This document shows positions 16,722-27,782 of a DNA stretch of 64,000 nt, piece by piece. The stretch's first letter is position 1. Each line of letters starts with the position of its first letter. The stretch lies in assembly GCF_017873815.1 (NCBI RefSeq), contig NZ_JAGGKQ010000012.1, forward strand, positions 19,854 to 83,853. The letters run 5' to 3'. A model generated the notes under the pieces. That model searched no databases. It was given only the letters and a program-made list of their open reading frames with translations, and was not told the origin of the DNA. This DNA is from Halorubrum alkaliphilum. Its GTDB lineage: Archaea > Halobacteriota > Halobacteria > Halobacteriales > Haloferacaceae. The translations under genes and the position numbers were made by a program.

Positions 16722-18245
16722 TCAGGAGTCGTCCGGGTGGCTGGACCGGGTCTCCGAGCAGTCGTTCGGCACCCGAACGGTGACGACGTTCCCGTTGCCG
16801 TGGGTGTCAAAGGAGAGGTCACCTCCGGACCGGTCGGTGACCCAGTAGGCGAGCCACAGCCCCATGCCAACGGTGTGATGAACATCGTCCATCTGCCACT
16901 GGTCGGCGATGATGTGGCGCTCCTCGGGCGGGATCAGCGGGCAGTTGTCACGTATCGTGATCTCGAGGTCCCCGCCGACACGGGCGACCGTCACGTCGAC
17001 TTCCGGGTCCGCCTCCGCGTGTTCGACCGCGTTCTCGACCAGTTCGGAGACCGCGTACTCCAGTTCTGGGAGGGCGAACGCTTCGGCGTCCGTCGGACAG
17101 GACACGGAGAACTCGGCCGCGGGGGCACCCGCCCGCGCCTCGGCGACCGACTCGCGGACGATCGGTTCGATGTCGATGGGACGTGGCGACCCGCCACGGC
17201 TCACCAGTTCGATCACGTCCCGCTGTTTCTCCGCCGTGTCGAGGAGGCTCTCGGCGACGCGGCGGATCGTCTCGGCCGCCGTTTCGACATCTGCGATCGA
17301 TTCGACGTCCGGAAGGGAGTGAGTATCGGCAGCCGAGCCGACATCCGGGGAGGGATCCGTGTCGGTGTTACCCTCGTCGTTCGCGGCGGCGAGAGCGGCT
17401 CGGTCGCTCCCGATCCGCTCGACCGCCTCGATGATCCGTTCGGCGGTCCCGATGACGACGTTCATATCGTTTCGGATCGAGTGCCGGAGGAGGTTGTCCA
17501 TCACTTCGAGTTGGCGTTTGTGCCGGTATTCGTCGGTGACGTCGCGCGCGAAGCCGGCGACTGCGACGATCTCGCCGTCCTCGTGGACCGGCTCGCCCAG
17601 GACGCGGACCCAGCGTATTCCTCCGTCCGGTGGCTCGACTCGGTAGTCGATGTTCGTCGATTCTCCCGCCGAGAGTCGATCTATCGCGCGTTCGACGTGC
17701 TGTCGGTCCTCGGGATGGACGCGATCGAGGAACAGTTGCGGATTCCGCTCCAGTGCTTCCGGTTCGATCCCGAAGACGTCCTCGGCCGCGTCGTTGACGA
17801 AGAGCACCTCCGACCACTCGGGGTCGAACATCCAGAGGACGTCGGCAGACGTCGAGACGATGGTTTCGAGTCGACGGATGGACTCCACCTCGTCGGTAAC
17901 GTCCCGGGAACTGAGTACGTAGCCGTCGATACCGGTCGCCTCCCGAGTGTAGACATCGCTTCGCATCCAGAGCCAGTCGCCGTCGACGGTCCCGTAGCGG
18001 TACTCCAAGGTCTCCGTCGTGCCGCGGTTGCCGGCGACGACCTCCTCGAAAACGGTTCGAATACGTGGCTCGTCCTCGAGGTGTATCAACGCGAAGGCGT
18101 CCTCGCCGACGAGGTCGTCCGGTTCGAAGCCGAGTACGTCTCGAACCGCCGCGTTGAGGTACTGAAACCGCCCCTCATCGTCGAGCACGACGAGTTTCTC
18201 CTGCGTGAAATCGAGGAGGGTCTCGGCGTCGGGGGGGCGAACCAT
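16722..18245 (-). CDS. PAS-domain sensor histidine kinase
   Basis: A 507-residue soluble kinase with no membrane segment. PAS 1 spans about 8-115, PAS 2 about 125-240 (with the PAC tail GFARDVTDEY), then an H-box LLRHSIRNDMNVV with His255. An acidic insert of about 30 residues (280-315) separates H-box helices. The ATPase domain has an N-box ELVENAVEHAE, but the G1 box reads DNCPLIPPE where DNGPGIP is usual, so both glycines are lost; the G2 region is VGMGLWLAYW. ATP binding may therefore be altered. No cognate regulator is adjacent. Confidence 0.88.
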   Translation of the reverse strand: MVRPPDAETLLDFTQEKLVVLDDEGRFQYLNAAVRDVLGFEPDDLVGEDAFALIHLEDEPRIRTVFEEVVAGNRGTTETLEYRYGTVDGDWLWMRSDVYTREATGIDGYVLSSRDVTDEVESIRRLETIVSTSADVLWMFDPEWSEVLFVNDAAEDVFGIEPEALERNPQLFLDRVHPEDRQHVERAIDRLSAGESTNIDYRVEPPDGGIRWVRVLGEPVHEDGEIVAVAGFARDVTDEYRHKRQLEVMDNLLRHSIRNDMNVVIGTAERIIEAVERIGSDRAALAAANDEGNTDTDPSPDVGSAADTHSLPDVESIADVETAAETIRRVAESLLDTAEKQRDVIELVSRGGSPRPIDIEPIVRESVAEARAGAPAAEFSVSCPTDAEAFALPELEYAVSELVENAVEHAEADPEVDVTVARVGGDLEITIRDNCPLIPPEERHIIADQWQMDDVHHTVGMGLWLAYWVTDRSGGDLSFDTHGNGNVVTVRVPNDCSETRSSHPDDS

Positions 18246-18392
18246 GACGGAGCGTTTCCCGAGGATCGGTATAATACTTGCTACGAGGCTATCACGAATA
18301 AAATCCGCTTCGCCGCGGATCGACGGAAAACGTGGCGAGTCGGCCGCGGATCGAGTAGCGAGTCGGGCGGGTCCCCGTGGCGGACCGCGTCG

Positions 18393-18782
18393 TTAGTCCG
18401 CGGAGGCTCCGGTGACACCGAAGTCCGCGGTCGACCCGCCGGACACGACCTCATCGGGTTCGGTTCCGGTCTCCATGGTCAGTCGGACGCCGGTATCAGT
18501 GAGTTCGACGGTGGCGTCGGTGACGCCGCGGGAGTACTCGGAGGCGTGATCGCCCTCCGGATCGAACCGGATCCCCTCGGAGAGGAGGGGCGTCTCGTTC
18601 AGTCGCTCGACTTTACGGTACGCCGTCGAGAGAGCGATGTCGCAGGCGTCGGCGAGTTCGCTCGTGGTCATCGGCTCGTCGGCCGCGGAGAGGATGGCCC
18701 GGCAGTCCGGGTCCGCGAGTGCGTCGAACGCGTCACCGAGCGTTTCGTCGGCGTCCGTCACGGTCGTCTTCTGTCCCCCCAT
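18393..18782 (-). CDS. winged-helix transcriptional regulator (ArsR-like)
   Basis: A 129-residue DNA-binding protein. DAFDALADPDCRAILSAAD, MTTSELADACDIALSTAYRK and VERLNETPLL form the three helices and turn of a haloarchaeal ArsR-type winged helix; a beta-rich effector or dimer segment follows (SEYSRGVTDATVELTDTGV). I chose the ATG at 18782 because TATATG on the minus strand is 24-26 bases upstream; the ATG at 18803 would overlap that box. The upstream region contains a TATA-centred palindrome (18854-18870) that could be its operator. Confidence 0.8.
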   Translation of the reverse strand: MGGQKTTVTDADETLGDAFDALADPDCRAILSAADEPMTTSELADACDIALSTAYRKVERLNETPLLSEGIRFDPEGDHASEYSRGVTDATVELTDTGVRLTMETGTEPDEVVSGGSTADFGVTGASAD

Positions 18783-18853
18783 GCGGGACGGCTTGCGCTT
18801 CATATACGTACCGTGGAGCCGTATCTACCCGAACCCCATCCCAGCATATGCGG

Positions 18854-18870
18854 GGTGTTTTATATACACC
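18854..18870. promoter_or_regulatory. inverted repeat enclosing a TATA box
   Basis: GGTGT (18854-18858) and ACACC (18866-18870) are a perfect 5-bp inverted repeat around TTTATAT. A protein bound here would compete with TBP in both directions. It lies between the ArsR-like regulator (minus) and the HTH-10 gene (plus). Confidence 0.5.
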
Positions 18871-19023
18871 AATCGTCCACCGGGCGGATCAGTACATGCG
18901 AGGGAGGATCACGAGAAAGAGGAGTCACGAGGCGGGGGGATACGCGAGCGCGGACGAACGAATGCTGGCCGCGGCCCGCATCGTGCCGTCAACGTTTTGT
19001 TCGGCCGCGGGTACGGACGGACG

Positions 19024-19677
19024 ATGGGAGCCGGTATCAGGGCGGAAGTCTCGCTGCCGACGTCGTCGCCGTCGCCGTTCGACGGGATCATCGACGGGGC
19101 GATGCCGATATACAGCGTGGCCCGAAGCCGGCTCGGATCCCCCCAGTCCGATGGTTCGAGCGACGACCGGGTCGTGATCGAGTTCGTCGCCGACGCTGAC
19201 CTCGACGTTCCCGAGGGAGTGGAGACAGTGTTCGACTACGGGGCGAAGGCCGCCTACCGGTTCGACGTCCCGTGTACGAACGGCTCGCCGTTCACGGTGC
19301 TCGATCGCCACGGCGTTCCGGCCACGGAGACGGTGATCCGGGACGGTCGCCTACTGGTCACCTTTCATGCCACGGACCTGCCAGCCCTGCGGGCCGTCCT
19401 CGAAGAGCTCCAGGAGTCGTGTGCGGACATGCAGGTGTTGCGGCTGCTCCAGTCGTCGTCGACGCCCGAAGAGAGCGACCTGGTCACGTTCGATCGCAGC
19501 GAGCTGACCGAGCGCCAACGGGAGGTGCTCACCGCGGCCTACGACGCCGGCTACTTCGACCACCCGAAGGGCGCGAACGCGGGCGAGGTCGCGGAGACGC
19601 TCGGGATCGATCGGTCAACGTTCTCGGAGCACATCGCGGCCGCACAACGGAAACTGCTCCCGGCGATGTTGGACTGA
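19024..19677 (+). CDS. bacterio-opsin activator-like (HTH-10) transcriptional regulator
   Basis: A 217-residue haloarchaeal regulator. The C-terminal HTH-10 domain is clear: LTERQREVLTAAYDAGYFDHPKG, NAGEVAETLGIDRSTFSEH and AAQRKLL. The N-terminal 150 residues are a beta-rich effector domain (VIEFVADADLDVPEGVE, then LLVTFHATDLPALRAVLEEL) seen in many Bat-type proteins without PAS or GAF. Target unknown. The ATG at 19024 is the first that matches the start of the conserved domain; an upstream in-frame extension is low complexity and unlikely. Confidence 0.85.
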   Translation: MGAGIRAEVSLPTSSPSPFDGIIDGAMPIYSVARSRLGSPQSDGSSDDRVVIEFVADADLDVPEGVETVFDYGAKAAYRFDVPCTNGSPFTVLDRHGVPATETVIRDGRLLVTFHATDLPALRAVLEELQESCADMQVLRLLQSSSTPEESDLVTFDRSELTERQREVLTAAYDAGYFDHPKGANAGEVAETLGIDRSTFSEHIAAAQRKLLPAMLD

Positions 19678-19751
19678 GATCGGAGGCCCGGATTCCAGAG
19701 CCGTGGGAACCCGATGATCGTTTCATGAGGATGAGTGTCGTAGTCGCCGCC

Positions 19752-19910
19752 ATGACGCCCCGATCGACACACACCTTCGTCTGCTCGGAGTGCCACCAGT
19801 CCTTCGAGGTGGACGACGCAATGCGGGAGGGTCTCCTCGACGCGGGCTGTGTCGTCTGTGGCGCGCCCGTCGTCGACGCGGATCTCACCGAGCCGACGGC
19901 CGTCGAGTGA
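19752..19910 (+). CDS. small CPxCG-type zinc-finger protein
   Basis: A 52-residue microprotein with two Cys pairs, VCSECHQSF and GCVVCGAP, spaced as a zinc ribbon and separated by DDAMREGLLDA. It closely resembles the small protein at 21198-21374 (same spacing, same EVxDxMRExxL core), so the two are paralogues or a duplicated family. Small haloarchaeal CPxCG proteins have been linked to stress, motility and biofilm, but no role can be assigned. Lies 74 bases after the HTH-10 gene on the same strand. Confidence 0.75.
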   Translation: MTPRSTHTFVCSECHQSFEVDDAMREGLLDAGCVVCGAPVVDADLTEPTAVE

Positions 19911-19964
19911 GCGAGGGTAACAGCGGGAGAGAGCGTGTCCGTTCGGAGAGAGTGAGGTCCGTGA

Positions 19965-20441
19965 TCAGCCGTCGATCCGGTCGCGGAGTCCACGCGTGAC
20001 GGAGACGACCGCGTCGGATCGGCGGGCCCGGTACCCGAGAACGCCGAGCGCCAGCACGATCCCACCGACCAGCGTGAACAGCCCGGTGAAGAACACGCCG
20101 CCGGTTCCGGACGCATACAGAAGCGACAGGCTGACGCCGCCGATCCCGAGGATCACGCCAGCGAGGAGCCCGAGGAGTATCGACCCGATGTCGGACCGGT
20201 CCACGACTGCGCTCGCGAGGACCGCGAGCCCGAGCAGCGTCGGGACGACCAACTCGGGGGAGACCGGGACCGACCCGACCGTCGGCCACGCGGAGTACGG
20301 TTGGGGCAGATAGTTGAACGCCATCGCGCCGACGAGGAGCACGCCGACGGCGAGCAGGGATTCGGTCGCATGGAGGAACGGTCTGGCACGGTCGGCCGTC
20401 GAGGCCACGCCCGTCGAAGAGGAATGCGTCGGGGAGGGCAT
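19965..20441 (-). CDS. four-helix membrane protein, function unknown
   Basis: A 158-residue protein with about four transmembrane segments: LLAVGVLLVGAMAFNYL, a VVPTLLGLAVLASAVV helix, ILLGLLAGVILGIGGVSL and FFTGLFTLVGGIVLALGVL. The C-terminus is short and basic (GYRARR). No family recognised; typical of small haloarchaeal integral membrane proteins. The ATG at 20441 gives an N-terminal cytoplasmic tail of about 25 residues; an upstream in-frame ATG at 20510 would add a non-conserved basic stretch. A weak TATA-like CTATCC is 27 bases upstream. Confidence 0.7.
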   Translation of the reverse strand: MPSPTHSSSTGVASTADRARPFLHATESLLAVGVLLVGAMAFNYLPQPYSAWPTVGSVPVSPELVVPTLLGLAVLASAVVDRSDIGSILLGLLAGVILGIGGVSLSLLYASGTGGVFFTGLFTLVGGIVLALGVLGYRARRSDAVVSVTRGLRDRIDG

Positions 20442-20604
20442 GTACTGTAGTACCACGAGGGATCGGATAGGTCCTTTCACCGGTGATCTTCCCGGAGCGC
20501 GGTGAATCATCCGTCATGTGACCGGCGTCGACGCCTGTTCGTCCCGTGGTACGTCTCGGCTGCCGCCGACACCGACCCCTCGCGAGGCGGGGTGTCTCGT
20601 GTCC

Positions 20605-20610
20605 TTTATA
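20605..20610 (+). promoter_or_regulatory. TATA box for the pyridoxamine oxidase-like gene
   Basis: TTTATA centred 27 bases before the ATG at 20635, leaderless spacing. Confidence 0.6.
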
Positions 20611-20634
20611 CCCGCGTACGAACAGTCGTATCGT

Positions 20635-21087
20635 ATGACGACGAACCGCGAGGTCGAGATGTCCGCGTCGGCGGTCGACGCGTTCCTCGCCCGACACGAG
20701 ACCGGCGTGCTCTCGCTCGCCCGTGACGACGCGCCGTACGCGATCCCCGTCTCCTACGGCTACGACGAGGAGTCCCGCGAGGCGTTTATCAGGCTGGTGT
20801 CGAGCGTCGACAGCGAGAAGCGGGCGTTTCTGGGCACCGACCCGGCGGCTCGGCTGGTCGTGTACGAGGAGGACGGCGAGGAGTACACGAGCGTCGTCGG
20901 CGTCGGGACCCTCCGCCGCGTCGACCTCGACGAACTCACGCCGGAGACGATCGCGCAGTACGGCGAGACTCGCCGCCCCCTGTTCGAGATCTGGGCCGAC
21001 GAAAAGCCGGACCTCGACATCGACCTCTACCGGTTCGAACCCGAGACACTGACCGGGCGGAAGATAACCGTCGATCGCGAGTCGTAG
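20635..21087 (+). CDS. pyridoxamine 5'-phosphate oxidase-fold flavoprotein
   Basis: A 150-residue split-barrel protein. VDAFLARHETGVLSLAR and DAPYAIPVSYGYD are the usual opening strands of the family, followed by KRAFLGTDPAARLVVYEE. Members bind FMN or F420 and reduce or oxidise small substrates, or act in heme or nitroreductase-like chemistry; the actual substrate is unknown. A TATA box fixes the start. No functional neighbours. Confidence 0.82.
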   Translation: MTTNREVEMSASAVDAFLARHETGVLSLARDDAPYAIPVSYGYDEESREAFIRLVSSVDSEKRAFLGTDPAARLVVYEEDGEEYTSVVGVGTLRRVDLDELTPETIAQYGETRRPLFEIWADEKPDLDIDLYRFEPETLTGRKITVDRES

Positions 21088-21197
21088 GTGTCTGCTTATA
21101 AACGATCGTGGCAGGTACCCGCGTCTTCTAAGACGTTCATCCGGACCAACGGCTTACGGGCTGGCCTCCGGCCACGAGAGCGGTTTGTAAGTGGTCC

Positions 21198-21374
21198 TCA
21201 GGAGTCGCCGGCACCAAGGGTGGCGGCGTCGTCCTCGTCGGGTGCGGCGAAGTCGTCGTCGCTCGCGGGGGTCGTACAGACGGGACAGCCGACCGAGAGA
21301 ATGGTCTCGCGCATCTCGTCGTTGACCTCGATGGTCTGGCCACAGCCCGAACACGTGAACTCGACGGTCGACAC
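21198..21374 (-). CDS. small CPxCG-type zinc-finger protein, paralogue of 19752-19910
   Basis: A 58-residue protein with FTCSGCGQTIEVND, a short helix MRETILSV and GCPVCTTP: two Cys pairs in the same spacing as the protein 1.4 kb away. An acidic tail follows. The start is the GTG at 21374 (VSTVEFTCSG); the longer frame upstream overlaps the promoter of this gene and the ABC permease stop, so it is rejected. A TTTATC element lies about 39 bases upstream. Confidence 0.7.
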   Translation of the reverse strand: MSTVEFTCSGCGQTIEVNDEMRETILSVGCPVCTTPASDDDFAAPDEDDAATLGAGDS

Positions 21375-21456
21375 GGTGATCCCTCGTTGGTCGGGGAACG
21401 GCGGCCGGAGTGATAAACCACCGGCTTTCGTGTCGCGGACTGAGCGTGAAGGGGAG

Positions 21457-22212
21457 TCAGTCCGTCCGTGGCACCGCGTACGCGCCGAGCGCGAGGAACC
21501 CGACGGCAAGTACCGAGAGGATCGCCAACTCGGTGGCCCACGTGGCTGGCTCGTACAGGATCGCTCGCGTCCCGCGCGCGAAGTACGTCAGCGGCGAGGC
21601 CGCGACCGCCGGGAGGAACCAGTCGGGCAGCAGCGCCGGCGGGACGAACGTCTCCGAGAGGAACAACAGCGGGAGCGCGACCGTGTTGCTCGCGGCGATC
21701 ACGCCGTCCTGTGAGTCCGCGAGCGCGCCGAGGATCGCCCCGAACCCGCAGAAGAGCGCGACCGCGACGGCGACGAAGACGGGCAGGGCCAGCAGCGACG
21801 CGGAGACGACGAGTTCCGCGTCGGTCACCGCGATCACGAGTCCGAGGATCAGCAGGCTCGCCGCGCCGATGATCGCGACGTTGACGAGCGTGTGGGCGAC
21901 CAGCCACTCGACCCGCGAGAGCGGGGTCGTCGCCAGCTTCTCGAACCGGCCGCCGTCGCGGTGGCGGGCGATCTCGGAGCCGACACGCGACAGCGGCGTG
22001 AAGAGGACGACGACCGCGAGGTACCCCGGGATGTAGTAGCCGGCCGGCTCCGCGAACAGCCCGCCGCCGGTTGGTTGCGTCCGGATCAGCGCCCCGAATA
22101 TCACGACGAGGATCACGGGGAAGAAGAACGTAAAGAACACCGCCGTCCGCCGCCGGAGGAACGACCGGGTCGCCGCCGTCGCTTCCGTTCCGATCCGTCC
22201 GAGCCGACTCAT
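21457..22212 (-). CDS. ABC-2 type transporter permease
   Basis: A 251-residue membrane protein with six predicted helices, beginning FLRRRTAVFFTFFFPVILVVIFGAL. The ABC-2 signature region SPLTYFARGTRAILYE is near the C-terminus. It pairs with the ATPase encoded directly upstream; the start and the ATPase stop overlap by four bases (ATGA). Such pairs export drugs, lipids or polysaccharides; the substrate is unknown. Confidence 0.9.
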   Translation of the reverse strand: MSRLGRIGTEATAATRSFLRRRTAVFFTFFFPVILVVIFGALIRTQPTGGGLFAEPAGYYIPGYLAVVVLFTPLSRVGSEIARHRDGGRFEKLATTPLSRVEWLVAHTLVNVAIIGAASLLILGLVIAVTDAELVVSASLLALPVFVAVAVALFCGFGAILGALADSQDGVIAASNTVALPLLFLSETFVPPALLPDWFLPAVAASPLTYFARGTRAILYEPATWATELAILSVLAVGFLALGAYAVPRTD

Positions 22213-23345
22213 GCGTCCCCTCCGTCGACGACATCTCCTCCATCGACGACATCCCCGCCGTCAGCGACATCCCCGACCTCGGCGACCGTGGACGCGTCCG
22301 CCGGCTGCGTCCCGTTTCCGGACGAGTCGGTCACGAGTCCGCCGTCGCCGCGCGGCGAGTACTCCTCGCCGGTCAACTCGAGGTAGACGTCCTCCAGCGT
22401 GGGTTCGGACCACGAGAGCGACTCGAACGCGACCCCAGCGTCCGCGAGCGCGTCGACGACCGCGCCGATCCCCTCGGGTCGGACGCCGAGCACGCGAAGT
22501 CCGTTCTCGGTCGGTTCGACATCGACGCGCGTGCCGACGTTCGTGGACCCGTCGGGGTCGGTCGTCCCCGCTTCGAGCGCCCCGGCGACCGCGTCGACGG
22601 AGCCGGCCGCCGGGTCGGCAAGCGTCACCGACAGCCGCGGTCGGCCGCCGTGTGCGGCGATCAGGTCGTCCGGGGCACCCGACGCGACGACATCGCCGTC
22701 GCGGAGGAGCGCGACCCGGTCCGCGAGCCGCTCGACCTCGTCCATGGCGTGGCTGGTGAGGAGGACGGTGGTGCCGTCGGCCGCGAGTCGCTCGACCAGC
22801 CGGTGGATCGAGCGCCGGCCGGCCGGATCGATCCCGGTCGTCGGCTCGTCCAGAAACAGCAGGTCGGGGTCGTTGACGATGGCGGTCGCGACGCAGGTCC
22901 GTCGCTTCTGGCCCCCGGAAAGCGTCTCGTACCACGCGTCGGCGTCGGCGGCCATTCCCACGTCCCGGAGGACGCCCTCGGTGTCGCGGGCGGAGTCGTA
23001 GAGTCCGCCGTAGTAGTCGACGAGCTCGCGGGCGGTGAGCCGCGCGGGCGGATCGAACGACTGCGGGAGGAGCCCGACGCGCTGTGGGTCGACCTCGCGC
23101 GGCGGGACGCCGAGGACGTGGACCCCTCCTTCCACCTCGGTCGTGCCGGTGAGCGCGCGTACGAGGGTAGTTTTGCCCGCGCCGTTGGGGCCGATGAGCC
23201 CGAACACCTCGCCCGTGTCGACGCGCAGGTCGGCCCCGTCGAGCGCGACGACGTCGCCGTACGACTTCCGGACCGCCTCGGCGACAAGGACGGGGTCGGT
23301 CGCGTTCGTTCCGTCGGTCGGCTCCGACGGCACCGTCTCGTTCAT
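22209..23345 (-). CDS. ABC transporter ATP-binding protein
   Basis: A 378-residue ATPase of the CcmA/drug-export group. Walker A is GPNGAGKTT (near 50), signature LSGGQKRR, Walker B LLFLDEPTTGID, and switch His in TSHAMDE. After the ATPase domain comes a domain of about 100 residues typical of this family. The C-terminus carries a short in-frame repeat (DGGDVV three times). The start at 23345 (MNETVPSEPTDG) precedes the domain by 20 residues; the open frame upstream overlaps the folCP promoter region and has no coding character. Confidence 0.92.
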   Translation of the reverse strand: MNETVPSEPTDGTNATDPVLVAEAVRKSYGDVVALDGADLRVDTGEVFGLIGPNGAGKTTLVRALTGTTEVEGGVHVLGVPPREVDPQRVGLLPQSFDPPARLTARELVDYYGGLYDSARDTEGVLRDVGMAADADAWYETLSGGQKRRTCVATAIVNDPDLLFLDEPTTGIDPAGRRSIHRLVERLAADGTTVLLTSHAMDEVERLADRVALLRDGDVVASGAPDDLIAAHGGRPRLSVTLADPAAGSVDAVAGALEAGTTDPDGSTNVGTRVDVEPTENGLRVLGVRPEGIGAVVDALADAGVAFESLSWSEPTLEDVYLELTGEEYSPRGDGGLVTDSSGNGTQPADASTVAEVGDVADGGDVVDGGDVVDGGDA

Positions 23346-23462
23346 ATCCGTCGTCGGCGGTCGTCGCGCGTAAGGGTTGCTCTTTCCCGATCCGACACGC
23401 CGAGGGTCGCTCCGCTTTCGTGGTCCGATACGCCTAACCGACGCGGCACCGACCCACGCCAC

Positions 23463-26036
<2,574 letters not shown>

Positions 26037-26058
26037 TCGACTCTCGGGGCGGAGGATC

Positions 26059-26119
26059 GGTCGATTCGTGGACCGTACCCAGTCGATTCGCGGACCGTAC
26101 CCGGTCGATCCGCGGACGG
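26059..26119 (+). repeat. 22-bp tandem repeats upstream of the DHH gene
   Basis: Three units of 22-base period (26059-26080, 26081-26102 and a partial one to 26119) with core GTCGATTCGCGGACCGTACC. They lie between the folCP stop and the start at 26154. Not coding; may be a duplicated regulatory site. Confidence 0.7.
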
Positions 26120-26153
26120 CAGCGTTTTGCGTCGTGACCCCCTTCGGTCGGAC

Positions 26154-27677
26154 ATGCCCCGGCGTCTGCTGCTCGGCTGTAGCGCTGTCGGGAACACGCT
26201 CGTCGAGCGAGCACGGGAGGACCGCGCGGACGTTCTGGCGGTGACCGACGACACCGGGTGGGCCTCCACGCTCCGCGACCGCAACGTCGCGACCGTCGAG
26301 GCCGACCCGACCGACCCCTCGGCGTATCCCGACCGCGCGTCCGTCGTGTTGGTCGCGAGCGACGACCCCGCCCGCAACGTCGCGGCCGCCCGGGCCGCCC
26401 GGGAACGCTATCCCGACGCGCTGATCGTCGCACACGTCGGGACGGGCCCGACCGCCGAGCAGACGGAGGCGTTGAAATCGGTCGCCGACCGCGTCGTCGA
26501 CCCGACCGAGGCGCTGACGAATCGGGTGCTCGACGCCGTCGAGATGGAGGAGCCGGACGATTCGGATGAGTCGAGCGAACCGGTCGAACCGGTCGGCGAC
26601 GCCAAGAGGCTTCGATCGCCGGGAGCCGAGGAGCGACCGCCGCGGTTGGTTCGAACTATCCGGCGGCTCTCGGGGCCGCTTCTCGTGGTCGCACACGACA
26701 ACCCGGATCCGGACGCCATCGCGAGCGCGATCGGGGTGACGCGGATCGCGGAGCGGATCGGAACCTCCGCGGACGCCTGTTACGGCGGCGAGATCGCCCA
26801 TCAAGAGAACCGCGCGATGGTAAACCTCCTCGATCTGTCGTTGAAGACCTTCGGCGAGGTCGATCCGTCGGAGTACGGCGGAATCGCCTTAGTCGATCAT
26901 TCCCGGGCCGGGATCAACGACTCGCTGTCCAAGGACGCGACCGTCGATATCGTGATCGACCACCACCCACCCCGCGGTCCGATAGAGGGGACGTTCGTCG
27001 ACATCCGGCCGGACGCGGGCGCGACGAGCACCCTCATAACGGAGTATCTCTCGCGGCTAGGGATCGAACCGGAGCGAGCGCTCGCGACCGCGCTGTTGTA
27101 CGGGATCCGTATCGACACCCGAGATTTCACCCGGGAGGTGTCGATCCCGGATTTTACCGCGGCCGCCTCGCTGGTTCCACACGTTGATGAGTCGACACTG
27201 GAGCGCGTCGAAAGCCCGAGCGTGAGCGCGGAGACACTCCGCGTCCTCGCGGAAGCGATCGAACGCCGCGACATCAGGGGATCGATCGTCGCCTCCTGTG
27301 TCGGAGAGATAACCGACCGCGACGCGCTCGCGCAGGCCGCCGACCGACTGCTGGATCTCGAAGGGGTCTCCGTGACCTTCGTGTACGGGTACATGGACGG
27401 CGTAATCTACGGCTCCGCTCGCACCCGCGGCACCGACCTCGACATCGGTGAAGTCCTCCGTGACGCGCTCGAACAGGCCGGATCCGCGGGCGGACACGCC
27501 AACATGGCCGGCGCGCAGGTCCCCCTCGGGATCTTGGAGGGCGTTGCCGAGGACGAGGAACTTCCCGACGTCGTCGAGGCGTTCGTCTCCGGTCGGTTCT
27601 TCGAGGCGCTCGACGACCCGCCGACCGCGACTCGGGGAACGACCCCGACGGAGCCCGCGAGCGAGTTTCCGGAGTGA
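26154..27677 (+). CDS. DHH/DHHA1 phosphoesterase with N-terminal TrkA-N-like domain
   Basis: A 507-residue protein. Residues 1-110 look like a Rossmann NAD-binding domain (LLLGCSAVGNTLVERA). The phosphoesterase follows: HDNPDPDAIAS near 182, VDHSRAG, DHHPP near 268, and the DHHA1 signature GGHANMAGAQ near 445. Related archaeal proteins act on single-stranded nucleic acid or small phosphodiesters such as nanoRNA or cyclic dinucleotides; the TrkA-N fusion suggests a nucleotide-sensing regulator. Substrate unknown. Preceded by 22-bp tandem repeats. Confidence 0.85.
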   Translation: MPRRLLLGCSAVGNTLVERAREDRADVLAVTDDTGWASTLRDRNVATVEADPTDPSAYPDRASVVLVASDDPARNVAAARAARERYPDALIVAHVGTGPTAEQTEALKSVADRVVDPTEALTNRVLDAVEMEEPDDSDESSEPVEPVGDAKRLRSPGAEERPPRLVRTIRRLSGPLLVVAHDNPDPDAIASAIGVTRIAERIGTSADACYGGEIAHQENRAMVNLLDLSLKTFGEVDPSEYGGIALVDHSRAGINDSLSKDATVDIVIDHHPPRGPIEGTFVDIRPDAGATSTLITEYLSRLGIEPERALATALLYGIRIDTRDFTREVSIPDFTAAASLVPHVDESTLERVESPSVSAETLRVLAEAIERRDIRGSIVASCVGEITDRDALAQAADRLLDLEGVSVTFVYGYMDGVIYGSARTRGTDLDIGEVLRDALEQAGSAGGHANMAGAQVPLGILEGVAEDEELPDVVEAFVSGRFFEALDDPPTATRGTTPTEPASEFPE

Positions 27678-27753
27678 CAGGGGCTTACGAACTGACACCA
27701 CCCGACGGGTGTCGACGCGAGCCGCCCGGTCCAACGAACCCGCAGCGCAACCT

Positions 27754-27759
27754 ACATAT
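27754..27759 (+). promoter_or_regulatory. TATA-like element for trxB
   Basis: ACATAT centred 27 bases before the ATG at 27783. Confidence 0.5.
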
Positions 27760-27782
27760 CCCGCCGTCACGAACAGTATAGT

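Noticed and set aside
16737..19199. 820-codon plus-strand ORF opposite the histidine kinase
   Set aside because: A shadow of the kinase and the ArsR-like gene; no domain seen, and both real genes have clear motifs on their own frames.
22650..23462. N-terminal extension of the folCP frame
   Set aside because: It is antisense to the ABC ATPase; the conserved FolC start MHYHEAANF is at 23463.
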